Shown piece after piece: positions 9,007 to 16,180 of a stretch of DNA of 64,000 nucleotides. Position numbers and translations under genes: made by a program. The notes under the pieces are model-generated. The model did no database searches, was not told the origin of the DNA, and worked only from the letters and a program-made list of their open reading frames with translations. Source of the stretch: Bradyrhizobium sp. LTSP885 (lineage in GTDB: Bacteria; Pseudomonadota; Alphaproteobacteria; Rhizobiales; Xanthobacteraceae); contig NZ_JYMT01000042.1 in the NCBI RefSeq assembly GCF_000938305.1, forward strand, positions 124,001-188,000. Direction: 5' to 3'. How positions within the stretch are numbered: the stretch's first letter is position 1; every line of letters begins with the position of its first letter.

Positions 9007-9124
9007 GTCGTCCCGGCGAAGGCCGGGACCCATAACCACCGAATTGGGTTATGAGAGAAGCCGACGCCGCTTGTGCCCTTTCCGCGGGCGGCGGCGTATG
9101 GGTCCCGGCCTTCGCCGGGACGAC
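9007..9124. repeat. Inverted repeat, 28-bp arms (Bradyrhizobiaceae-type palindromic element)
   Basis: The left arm (9007-9034, core GTCCCGGCGAAGGCCGGGAC) and right arm (9097-9124, core GTCCCGGCCTTCGCCGGGAC) are perfect reverse complements over 28 bp, separated by 62 bp. Each arm core is also nearly self-complementary. I recognise this sequence style as a dispersed intergenic element in Bradyrhizobium-like genomes. It lies downstream of the binding-protein gene and could also fold as a transcript 3' hairpin. Confidence 0.75.
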
Positions 9125-9201
9125 AGGGAGTTTGTTGCGCGGCGTGTGAATCATACGTCCGCATTCTCGCGACATGAATTGTCCGAGCTTTGCATTTCGT
9201 T

Positions 9202-9374
9202 CGCCCTCTTCTTGAGTAGAGGGCGCAGGGAAAGCCGGGTGCCGATCGCACCCATGGGCCCCGTGCAACAAAAAGCACGGGGGTAGGACCACAGGTGTAA
9301 CCGGGAACTCCGGCTTTCCCTGCGCGATGGTTTACGGCTTATACGTGCTCTCCCCGGCGAAACCGGGCTTTTTT
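9202..9374 (+). ncRNA. Folded RNA-like repeat element ending in an intrinsic terminator
   Basis: No credible protein is encoded here, but the strand folds strongly. There is a hairpin at 9202-9225 (CGCCCTCT/AGAGGGCG). A perfect 15-bp outer stem pairs 9224-9238 with 9310-9324 (CCGGCTTTCCCTGCG). Inside it are two hairpins, 9237-9253 (GGGTGC/GCACCC) and 9259-9282 (CCCCGTGC, loop AACAAAAA, GCACGGGG). Finally CCCGG-CGAAA-CCGGG is followed by six T at 9353-9374. Sequences of this kind recur in Bradyrhizobiaceae intergenic DNA and give spurious hypothetical ORFs; that is memory-based. A transcribed small RNA is inference from the fold and terminator. Confidence 0.5.
9353..9374 (+). terminator. Intrinsic terminator of the folded element
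   Basis: A 5-bp GC stem CCCGG/CCGGG with loop CGAAA is followed by C and a TTTTTT tract. It is the only good rho-independent terminator in the 700-bp gap and it points in the plus direction, away from any upstream gene end nearer than 390 bp. Confidence 0.6.
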
Positions 9375-9650
9375 GTCACCGTCGCCAGTAAGAAGCGGGT
9401 GCCTCAAACTGACTTTCAACCTACCACTGGGGCTCGGGACCACACGATTTCACCGTCCGCTTCACGCGCTCTCGTCAGTCGCACGCTCGGCGTCCACCGC
9501 ATCCCACCGCGCGTTCGTGACGTGCGCTCGCCCCTCATTCGGGTGGGACGGGCATATCTATACACTGAGTTACGATTCGGATAAAGCGAAATATTTTTGC
9601 ACGGAGGGCTTGCGCCGTCGGGCAACTCAGTGCCAGGGGCGATGCCTGTC
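9375..9650. repeat. Remainder of dispersed intergenic repeat, no real gene
   Basis: This stretch continues the repeat mosaic and contains only short overlapping ORFs in several frames, with no ribosome sites or domain features. Phrases such as the VHRIPP translation and the motif CCGTCGGGCAACTCAG are, to my recollection, typical of a repeat scattered through Bradyrhizobium and Rhodopseudomonas genomes. It ends just before the 3' end of the O-antigen-ligase-type gene on the minus strand. Confidence 0.5.
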
Positions 9651-9658
9651 CTTTGCCA

Positions 9659-11059
9659 TCACACCCATGGTTCCCGCGTAATGATGGGCGTCCGAGGCAG
9701 GATCACGGGTGAATCCGAGTCTGAAACAGTGTGATCCTTCACGCGGATGCGCGAGGGCTCGGCCGCGGCGAGCCCTGTGAGCATCTTCTCGGGCCGGCGG
9801 TTGCGCAGCGCCATGCCGCCGGCGACGCCGACGCCGATCACGTAGATCCAGCCCTCGTGAAAATCTGTGAGATGCGAGTTGAGCAGCGAGCTCGTGATGT
9901 TCTGCACGACCACGACGAGCCCGATCCAGGCCACCAGATCGCGGCCAGCGAACAGCCTGACATGGCTGATCCACATCGCGTAGAGCAGAAAGACGCCGAT
10001 GAGCCCCCATTGAATGGCGACATTCAGGGTCTGGTTGTGCGGGTTGTTGACCACTTCGGCCTGTAGCCCGGTCTGCCCGGCCGCATCGCGCGTGAACAAA
10101 TACTTGATCGAACCGGTACCGTGCCCGAGGATCGGCGCCTCGGCGATGAACTTCAGCGACTTCTGCCAATAGGTCAGCCGCTGCGCCGTCGAGGCGATCC
10201 CCGAAATATCCTGCGCGTGATATTCAACGGTGACGTCCGCGATGCGCTGGCGGAGGTAGGGCGACGTGGTCCAGATCACGAGGCTTACCAGCGCAACGCC
10301 GGCGAACAGCGCCCTTGTGGCCTGCCTGCTGAGATGCAGCGACGCGAACAGGATCAGCAGCACCGGCATGTAGACCAGCGCGGTTCGGGCCGAGACGACA
10401 TAGAGCATGTTGGCGACGAACAGCAGGATCAGCGCCAGATAGAAGGTTGCCGCCGCCCATTGCCGTGCCCGCAGCGCCGTCAGCGCGGGCAGTGCCAGCG
10501 CGAAGGCGCACAGCGCGAACTCCTGGCTCTGGTCGAGATAGTTCTTCACCGGGACGCCGGCAGACGCCGTGTGGGCGAGCTTGAGCTGCGGCAGCGCCAG
10601 CACGATCCAGGACAGGATCATCATCAGCGTGCACGAGATCAGGAAAGCGGCAAACACCCATAGCCCGCGCTGCGAACGCTGGAAGTATGCCAGCAGGAAC
10701 GGCAGCGCGAGAAGCTTGCCGAGCGGCTTGATGCCGTGCAGCCGCTCGGCCCAGCTCGCTTCCGACCACACCATGCCGACAAGCGCGAGCGCGACGAGTG
10801 CAAGCGTCAGCGCGCAGGCCGGGGTGGCGAGATCGAGGACGAACTGCTCCCAGTCGATGGTCGGGATGACAGCGACAAGCCAGAGCACCATGAAGATGGC
10901 CGGCGCCGAGGTCGACCACGGCAGGGAGGCCGCGGCGAGCGCAATCAGGGCGTCGGTCGTGCGGGCATAGGCGGCCGAGCGGCACAGGTCCCGGCATCGC
11001 TCCCGCAACGACGGCTCGGGTTCGGGGTCGAAGTCGACAATATCGAGGTCGGTGGTCAC
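9659..11059 (-). CDS. O-antigen ligase/polymerase-family (WaaL/Wzy-like) membrane protein
   Basis: A 466-residue polytopic inner-membrane protein with about ten to twelve hydrophobic segments. A large periplasmic loop contains GHGTGSIKYLF and NNPHNQTLNVAIQWG, the conserved region of the Wzy_C/O-antigen ligase family. Such proteins ligate O-polysaccharide to lipid A-core or polymerise repeat units in the periplasm. It is the last gene of a minus-strand polysaccharide operon, 10 bp after the second glycosyltransferase. The ABC exporter in the same operon fits ligation of an ABC-exported glycan better than Wzx/Wzy polymerisation. That choice is inference from context. Confidence 0.83.
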   Translation of the reverse strand: MTTDLDIVDFDPEPEPSLRERCRDLCRSAAYARTTDALIALAAASLPWSTSAPAIFMVLWLVAVIPTIDWEQFVLDLATPACALTLALVALALVGMVWSEASWAERLHGIKPLGKLLALPFLLAYFQRSQRGLWVFAAFLISCTLMMILSWIVLALPQLKLAHTASAGVPVKNYLDQSQEFALCAFALALPALTALRARQWAAATFYLALILLFVANMLYVVSARTALVYMPVLLILFASLHLSRQATRALFAGVALVSLVIWTTSPYLRQRIADVTVEYHAQDISGIASTAQRLTYWQKSLKFIAEAPILGHGTGSIKYLFTRDAAGQTGLQAEVVNNPHNQTLNVAIQWGLIGVFLLYAMWISHVRLFAGRDLVAWIGLVVVVQNITSSLLNSHLTDFHEGWIYVIGVGVAGGMALRNRRPEKMLTGLAAAEPSRIRVKDHTVSDSDSPVILPRTPIITREPWV

Positions 11060-11069
11060 GATCGGGGCC

Positions 11070-12494
11070 TTACGTGCCGTGCGTCGCGAGACTGTCGAAG
11101 GCGGGTGCCGCAGGAGAGGCGAGTGCAGCGGGGATCACAGTTGCGGCGACCACACGATGGGACAGCAGGTCGCGCGCCTGGGTCTGATGGCCGAAGCGCT
11201 CGGCGAGTTCGGTCCGGCGCTCCCGGATGCTGTCGCGCAATGCGTCCTGCCGCGCCATCACGCGGGTGACCGAGGCCCTGATATCGTCGATCGAGAACGG
11301 ATCGAAATAGTCGGCGAGCTCGCCGGCGACCTCGCGGAACACCGGGATGTCGGAGCACAGCACCGGCGTATTCGCCGCCAGCGCCTCGATGATCGGCACG
11401 CCGAATCCTTCGGCGAGGCTCGGCATGATCAGCCCGTGCGCTTCGGCGATCAGCGCTGCCTTCTCGGCTTCATCGACGTAACCGGAGAATTTGACGTTCG
11501 GCGGCAGGTTGCGCGAAAGGCTGGGGTCACCGGTATAGCCGATCACGATGAGGTCGGCCTGGGGCAGCTTGCGGAAGGCGCGGATCACGGCGGCGAGGTT
11601 CTTGCGCGGCTCGGCCGAGACGATCACGACGAAGGACGGCCGGACGGTCCGCGCGGCCGCTGGTACAGGCAGATTCGGCACCGCGAAGCGCGTGCGCGGG
11701 TAAACCACGCGCGCCGGCAGGTTTGCAAACTGCGGCAGCAGGGCACGGAAGCGGTTCATGCTGTAGTTCGAGACGAACGCCAACTCGTCGGCCTGCTGCA
11801 GGCTGGTGAACAGGCGGGACAGGAATAGTCTTGTGGCGACGTCAGAGAGCTTGAGGTCGGTGAGCGGCAGCAAATCGTGCACCACGCAGATCACCTTGGC
11901 GCCGCGATCGCGCCGGATCGCGACCCGCGTCGGGGTGTCGACGAGAATGACGTCGTAGCCGCGCGCGTCGATCCGCGGCGGCGGCAGTCGCAGCAGTGCC
12001 GAGGTGTCCTGATAGGTGTAGAATCCGGATTCGAGCTGGAACTCACCGAACAGCTGCAGGTGCCGCAGGTCGGTCGGGATGTATTCGAGCCCGGCCGCGC
12101 GGTTCTCGATCAGCTTGACGCTCGTTGGCAACAGGCGGACCGCGCGCAGGAAGCTGACGGCGAATTCCAGCGAGGTCGCGGCGCGGAGTTTGTTGCGGAG
12201 CCAGTCGACGGTGCGGCGCAGACCGCCGCTGCGCATCATCGGCGCGTTCATGTCGGCCTCGTCGAGGAAGCGATAGAGCGCGAGCAGTTCGATCAGCCGT
12301 GAATCGTCGGGCAGCAGCCGGGCCCGCTGCTGGCGGCGGCGCAGCTTGCGATAGCGGCGCGTCGTCTCGACCAAGAGCGTCAGCTCGTGGCCGTCGGCGG
12401 CCAGCGAGCGGACCAGCTCGCGGGTGAAGTGGAAGATGCCGCGCTTGTGGTTGGGCTCACCGAGCGCCTCGCTGACGACCAGGATCTTGTTCAT
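11070..12494 (-). CDS. GT4-type glycosyltransferase
   Basis: A 474-residue cytosolic glycosyltransferase of the GT-B fold. ATG 12494 overlaps the stop of the upstream ATPase gene by 4 bp (ATGA), indicating translational coupling; the longer open frame upstream of this ATG is antisense noise. The N-terminus MNKILVVSEALGEPNHKRGIFHFTREL is typical of a nucleotide-sugar transferase acceptor domain. The C-terminal donor domain has PSLAEGFGVPIIEALAANTPVLCSD, the EX7E motif of family GT4. The middle region, about residues 60-230, is longer and less conserved than in minimal members. It probably adds a sugar to the glycan exported by the neighbouring ABC system. Confidence 0.87.
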   Translation of the reverse strand: MNKILVVSEALGEPNHKRGIFHFTRELVRSLAADGHELTLLVETTRRYRKLRRRQQRARLLPDDSRLIELLALYRFLDEADMNAPMMRSGGLRRTVDWLRNKLRAATSLEFAVSFLRAVRLLPTSVKLIENRAAGLEYIPTDLRHLQLFGEFQLESGFYTYQDTSALLRLPPPRIDARGYDVILVDTPTRVAIRRDRGAKVICVVHDLLPLTDLKLSDVATRLFLSRLFTSLQQADELAFVSNYSMNRFRALLPQFANLPARVVYPRTRFAVPNLPVPAAARTVRPSFVVIVSAEPRKNLAAVIRAFRKLPQADLIVIGYTGDPSLSRNLPPNVKFSGYVDEAEKAALIAEAHGLIMPSLAEGFGVPIIEALAANTPVLCSDIPVFREVAGELADYFDPFSIDDIRASVTRVMARQDALRDSIRERRTELAERFGHQTQARDLLSHRVVAATVIPAALASPAAPAFDSLATHGT

Positions 12495-13231
12495 GCGCGC
12501 TTTTCTCTGAGCTCGAGGGGATGCAGGCTGGGCGCATCCAGCGAAACCGTGCTGGCGATGCGGCCATGGTCGAGATTGATGATGGTGTTGCAGGTGCGGC
12601 GCAGCAGCCCGTGATCGTGCGAGGCGATGATCACGATTGCCGCGGTCTCGACCATCTTCTGCAGGCGCTGCTCCGCCTTGGCGGAGAAATTCTCGTCGAC
12701 CACGCTGAGCCATTCGTCGAGCAGCAGGATGTCGGCCGGGAACGCGGTCGCGGTGGCGAACAGCACCCGCATCAGCATGCCCGAGGAGAACATCCGCAGC
12801 GGCAGCCGCTGCATGCGCTCCTCGAGCTCGGTGAACGCCCAGATATCGTCCAGCATCGCCTGCGTCGGCTTCCGCCCGCTGATCCGCAGCAGCAGGCTGA
12901 TGTTGTCGGCGGCCGTGAAATCCAGGTTGGCGCCGGCGCCGAGGCCGAGCAGCGGCACGATATTGCCGGAAATCTCGAGCTCGCCGCTGGTCGCCGGGAA
13001 GACGCCGGCGATCAGCCGCAGCAGGGTTGACTTGCCGGAGCCGTTCGGTCCGGCAAGCCCGATGCGCGCCCCGGGCTTCGCATCGATCGTGATGCTGTCG
13101 ACCGCGCGGATGGTGCGCATCTCGCCCGGCTGGCGGAACAGCCGCCCGAGCAGTCGGCGCTTCAGCGAGAAGTCGTAGGCGCCATAGAGCGGATAATCGA
13201 GACAGACGTCGCGGAGCTGAATGCTGGCCAT
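12491..13231 (-). CDS. ABC transporter ATPase of the polysaccharide-export (Wzt/KpsT) type
   Basis: A 246-residue nucleotide-binding subunit. Walker A GPNGSGKST is at residues 61-69. The signature region reads FSSGM (148-152), the variant found in O-antigen and capsule exporters instead of LSGGQ. Walker B is ILLLDEW (168-174) and the H-loop is ASHDH (His205). The N-terminal stretch SLKRRLLGRLFRQPGEMRTIRAV is the usual Wzt-type insertion before the A-loop. It ends about residue 246, so it lacks the C-terminal glycan-binding domain of long Wzt proteins and is of the KpsT/short type. The gene starts 3 bp after the glycosyltransferase-permease gene and overlaps the next gene by 4 bp. It energises export by the adjacent permease domain. 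Confidence 0.92.
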   Translation of the reverse strand: MASIQLRDVCLDYPLYGAYDFSLKRRLLGRLFRQPGEMRTIRAVDSITIDAKPGARIGLAGPNGSGKSTLLRLIAGVFPATSGELEISGNIVPLLGLGAGANLDFTAADNISLLLRISGRKPTQAMLDDIWAFTELEERMQRLPLRMFSSGMLMRVLFATATAFPADILLLDEWLSVVDENFSAKAEQRLQKMVETAAIVIIASHDHGLLRRTCNTIINLDHGRIASTVSLDAPSLHPLELREKRA

Positions 13232-13234
13232 GCC

Positions 13235-15181
13235 CTAGATCCAGAACGCGGCTTTGCGCAGATGGGCGACGGTCACGACCGAGGCGACCGCGAGCGCGGC
13301 GAGGCAGGTCAGCACGTAGGCGACGCTGCCCATCGGGACATGGCCGGTGGCGAGCGGGTCGCGCCAGATCGCGAACAGATGCGTCAGCGGATTGAACCGC
13401 ATCACCCTTGAGCCGCGGTCGATCATCTCCGGCGTCCAGATGATCGGCGAGGAGAGGAAGGCCAGCGTCAGCGAGGACTCGATGATCGGCTTGATGTCGC
13501 GGTAGCGCGTCGCCAGCGCGCCGAGCACGAGGCTGAGCGCGAGCGTGCAGACGATGAAGAGGACGAGCCCGGGAAGGGCGACGAGTGCGCCGCTGATGTC
13601 CCGTGGCGTCAACGCGAGCCACAGGATCAGCGGCACGACCGCGTTGTGAAGCGCGAACAGCGCCTGGCGGAACGTGCATTGCAGCAGGAAGATCACCGGC
13701 GGCAGCGCGCGATCCTTGATCAGGCTGGCCGAGTTCTGCAGCGCCGTGGTGGCGTCGAGCACCACGCTGTTGAGGAAGGTCCAGGCGGTGAGGCTCGCAG
13801 CCAACATCGGCAGCCGCGCCACCGCGCTGGCGTTGGAGAAATGACCGATCACGGAGCCGAGCACGGCGACCATGATCGCCATCTGGATCGACATCCAGAA
13901 GGGTCCAAGGAGGGAGCGGACGTAGCGGTGACGCATGTCTGACCAGGCCAGCGCCGCCGCAATTTGGATCGCGCTGACGAGACCCCCCGCCGTGTGGGGA
14001 CGCGAGGCTGGGGCTGGTGAACCAGCGTCCTTCGCGGCTATGGCTTCTTCAGCAACGACCATACGATACACCGTCTCGACTCTCTCCTTGAAAGCTGTGG
14101 TTGAGTATTTCGTCATGGCGCGGTGGCGCCCGGCCTGTCCCATGCGCTGGCGCCGTTCCGGATCGTCGATCAGGGTCTCGATCGCCTCGGCCAGCGCGTT
14201 GGGATCGCCTGCTGGCACCGTGATCGCCTCGATCCCGTTGCGCGCGACATAGGGCACGCCGGTGTCGAGCGCGGTGTTGATGACGGGGCGGCCTGCGGCC
14301 ATCGCCTCGAGCTGCACCAGCCCGAAGGTCTCCGCATTGGTCACCGACGGCATCACGAAGACGTCGGCGATCCGCATCAGCTTGACGCGCTCGCTCTCGG
14401 GGACCGAGCCGAGCAGGCGGACGCGGTCCTGCAGGCCGTAGTCGCGGATCAGCTGTTCGAGCTGGTCGCGCTCGCGGCCCTCGCCGACGATCCAGACCTC
14501 GAAATTCCTGCTATGGGCGGCGCGGATCAGGACGTCGAAGCCCTTGTAGGGCACCAGCCGACCGCAGGCGAGGACGAGACGGCCGCGGCTGTTGACGTCG
14601 GCTGGCCGGAGCACCGGCCGGTCATACTTCGCAACGTCGACCCCGAACGGAACGGCGTGGCACTTGTCGGCGAATTCGCGCAGCAGCGGCGTATTCTCGA
14701 CCAGCACCGGATCCGAGACGATGATCGCGGCGGCGCGCCGCAACGTTCGCCGCATCATCGGCTCGACGAACCAGCGCAAGGCCGCATGCGAGACGATGTC
14801 GGCGTGCCAGTGCACGACCAGCGGACGTCTGCGGCCGAACCCGAACGCGAACACCAGGTCGGCAAGCGGAAATGGCGCATGCAGCGCCAGCAGATCGTGC
14901 TCGGCGATGCGGCGCCACAGCCGCCATGGATAGGTTGGCGCCGCCGGCAGCGACAGCACATCGCCGAACGAGTGCACGCGCTCGACCGCGACGTCGTTGA
15001 CGACGATCCGTCGCTCACCGCCGGACTGCGAGCAGACCAGGACCGCAGCGGCGAAGCTGTCCTTCAGCCCGACGCAGATGTCGCGAATCACCGACAGCGT
15101 GCCGCCGAACAAATCGGGGTAGTAGACCTTGAAGATGTGGAGCACCGACGGACGGCGCGCCAGCTCGTTGACCATGGTCAT
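13235..15181 (-). CDS. Glycosyltransferase (GT4) fused to ABC-2 polysaccharide export permease (Wzm-like)
   Basis: One uninterrupted 648-residue frame from ATG 15181 (MTMVNELARRPSVLHIFKVYYPDLFGG). Residues about 1-385 form a GT-B glycosyltransferase, with GRLVPYKGFDVLIRA and the EX7E motif ETFGLVQLE. A short linker rich in Ala/Pro/Ser follows. Residues about 403-648 form a complete ABC-2 permease starting SAIQIAAALAWSDMRHRYVRS and LGPFWMSIQMAIM, with about six helices and the C-terminal FNPLTHLFAIWRDP typical of Wzm/KpsM. No ATG or GTG near the junction would allow a separate permease start. A ribosome site CGGAG precedes the start. A G6 tract near the junction is the only place where a sequencing frameshift could mimic a fusion. 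Confidence 0.85.
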   Translation of the reverse strand: MTMVNELARRPSVLHIFKVYYPDLFGGTLSVIRDICVGLKDSFAAAVLVCSQSGGERRIVVNDVAVERVHSFGDVLSLPAAPTYPWRLWRRIAEHDLLALHAPFPLADLVFAFGFGRRRPLVVHWHADIVSHAALRWFVEPMMRRTLRRAAAIIVSDPVLVENTPLLREFADKCHAVPFGVDVAKYDRPVLRPADVNSRGRLVLACGRLVPYKGFDVLIRAAHSRNFEVWIVGEGRERDQLEQLIRDYGLQDRVRLLGSVPESERVKLMRIADVFVMPSVTNAETFGLVQLEAMAAGRPVINTALDTGVPYVARNGIEAITVPAGDPNALAEAIETLIDDPERRQRMGQAGRHRAMTKYSTTAFKERVETVYRMVVAEEAIAAKDAGSPAPASRPHTAGGLVSAIQIAAALAWSDMRHRYVRSLLGPFWMSIQMAIMVAVLGSVIGHFSNASAVARLPMLAASLTAWTFLNSVVLDATTALQNSASLIKDRALPPVIFLLQCTFRQALFALHNAVVPLILWLALTPRDISGALVALPGLVLFIVCTLALSLVLGALATRYRDIKPIIESSLTLAFLSSPIIWTPEMIDRGSRVMRFNPLTHLFAIWRDPLATGHVPMGSVAYVLTCLAALAVASVVTVAHLRKAAFWI

Positions 15182-15198
15182 GGGCTGATCGGCTCCGC

Positions 15199-15369
15199 TC
15201 AGGCCGCGAACAGCGCGACGACGAACGGCATCGCCAGCGCAGCGAAGAACACCACCGAGCGCAACAGCGCCGGCAGAACGGGCTCGATCGGGCCGCAGGC
15301 GCTGCGCGGCGGGAAACGAAGTGTGGGAGCGCCGAACCGTCCGGGGGCGCGGACCGAATGAAGAGACAT
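15199..15369 (-). CDS. Small membrane protein (56 aa) leading the polysaccharide operon
   Basis: A 56-residue ORF from ATG 15369 (MSLHSVRAPGRFGAP...) ending in a hydrophobic segment LLRSVVFFAALAMPFVVALF, so it is probably a single-span inner-membrane protein. Three things support reality. A ribosome site AAGGGA lies 9 nt upstream. A promoter-like sequence whose predicted start is about 22 nt before the ATG faces it. Its stop is 18 bp before the glycosyltransferase-permease start, allowing coupling. I do not recognise a family. Small membrane proteins do regulate some exopolysaccharide pathways, but nothing here shows such a role. Confidence 0.5.
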   Translation of the reverse strand: MSLHSVRAPGRFGAPTLRFPPRSACGPIEPVLPALLRSVVFFAALAMPFVVALFAA

Positions 15370-15397
15370 GGCGTCGAATCCCTTGCTCAATGGATGT

Positions 15398-15460
15398 CAA
15401 ATACGTGGGAAAATTTCACACGTCAATTGAGTGGGACTAAAATGTGGGATTATGTCCCAC
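15398..15460 (-). promoter_or_regulatory. Promoter/operator module A, reading into the polysaccharide operon
   Basis: On the minus strand: -35 TTGACG (15421-15426), a 17-bp spacer (15404-15420), and a -10 TATTTG (15398-15403). The spacer is within one base of GTGTGAAATTTTCCCAC, an imperfect palindrome. A second palindrome, GTGGGA-N5-TCCCAC (15444-15460), is centred about 61 bp upstream of the predicted start near 15391. An extra half-site GTGGGAC lies at 15431-15437. The two palindromes are offset by exactly 39 bp, as in module B at 16094-16156. Confidence 0.7.
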
Positions 15461-15564
15461 GTATGGCGGTGATGATTTTAGTTGGGCCCGGGGAAATACG
15501 GATGCTGACGGCACGGCCACGCGCGGCGTTCGCGGAGAGGCGATTCGGGAGAGGCTGGAAGGTG

Positions 15565-15999
15565 TCAGGCCGGCTCGGCGGTCCTGCCTTCGATCGATCG
15601 CTGCAGCAATTGCCTGATGGCGCCGATGTCGAACTGGATTTTCTCAGGCAGCTTGGCCGGCGGCGGCAGCGATGATTCCTGTTCGACCACGACGCGCTTG
15701 CCGCCATCCGCCGTCAGCGCAATCGAGACCGATTCGGCCTGCGCCTGCGATTTCAACACGGCATGCGCGCGGCAGGCATACTCACCGGCGCGCAAGGCCC
15801 CGAAGCCGAAGGCGAGGAGGCGGCCATAGATGTACAGCGCAAGCAGGTCGGTGTCGTCGAAGCGGCGGGAGGAGCCGGGCGCGACGCCCGGCAGGCAGGG
15901 ATAGCTTCCCGCCATGACCGTCGACACGAAATCCTCGTACGGGACCTGCGCGGTCTTGCAGGCTTCCGCGATCTCAAGGTCGAATCGGATGGACGTCAT
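15565..15999 (-). CDS. Small HTH-like protein, possible regulator (MerR-like segment)
   Basis: A 144-residue soluble protein. ATG 15999 (MTSIRFDLEIAEACKTAQ) is chosen over an upstream in-frame start because a GGAAAG ribosome site lies 5 nt before it. The middle region SRRFDDTDLLALYIYGRLLAFGFGALRAGEYACRAHAVL resembles the helix-turn-helix/recognition segment of small MerR-like proteins (arginine, phenylalanine, Asp-Leu, then Ala-Gly-Glu). This resemblance is by eye and no domain search was possible. The C-terminal 60 residues look like a beta-strand region with no known motif. Module B reads into this gene with a predicted 88-nt leader, and module A of identical design lies downstream before the polysaccharide operon. 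A local autoregulated repressor or activator is the natural hypothesis. Confidence 0.6.
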   Translation of the reverse strand: MTSIRFDLEIAEACKTAQVPYEDFVSTVMAGSYPCLPGVAPGSSRRFDDTDLLALYIYGRLLAFGFGALRAGEYACRAHAVLKSQAQAESVSIALTADGGKRVVVEQESSLPPPAKLPEKIQFDIGAIRQLLQRSIEGRTAEPA

Positions 16000-16093
16000 G
16001 TGGCTTTCCGTGCCCGGCGCGCACCATCGCGGGAGACCGGGAGAATCGGCAGCCCGCCGCAAGCGTACTATGTTTCCAATCGTGACTTTGTTT

Positions 16094-16156
16094 CTTATAA
16101 GTGGGAAAAGTTCACACGTCAATGGCCGTCGGTCAAGAGGTGGGATTGTATCCCAC
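16094..16156 (-). promoter_or_regulatory. Promoter/operator module B, between the small HTH-like gene and DUF6502
   Basis: On the minus strand: -35 TTGACG (16117-16122), a 17-bp spacer, and -10 TATAAG (16094-16099). The spacer is filled by the palindrome GTGTGAACTTTTCCCAC (16101-16117). A second palindrome GTGGGAT-TGT-ATCCCAC (16140-16156) is centred near -61 from the predicted start at about 16087. Its right edge is also 24 bp before the DUF6502 ATG on the plus strand, so one site could control both divergent genes. Flanking DNA is unrelated to module A, arguing for conserved sites, not a recent duplication. Confidence 0.72.
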
Positions 16157-16180
16157 GGCATCTGCGGTTAAAATTTGGGC

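Noticed and set aside
9327..9681. Two overlapping 85- and 102-codon frames in the repeat island
   Set aside because: They lie in dispersed repeat DNA, overlap in different frames, and have no ribosome site; such phrases are recurrent spurious proteins in this group.
11070..13679. 869-codon minus-strand reading that would fuse the second glycosyltransferase to upstream sequence
   Set aside because: The first 395 codons overlap the ATPase and permease genes in another frame and carry no domain; ATG 12494 with an ATGA overlap is the natural start.
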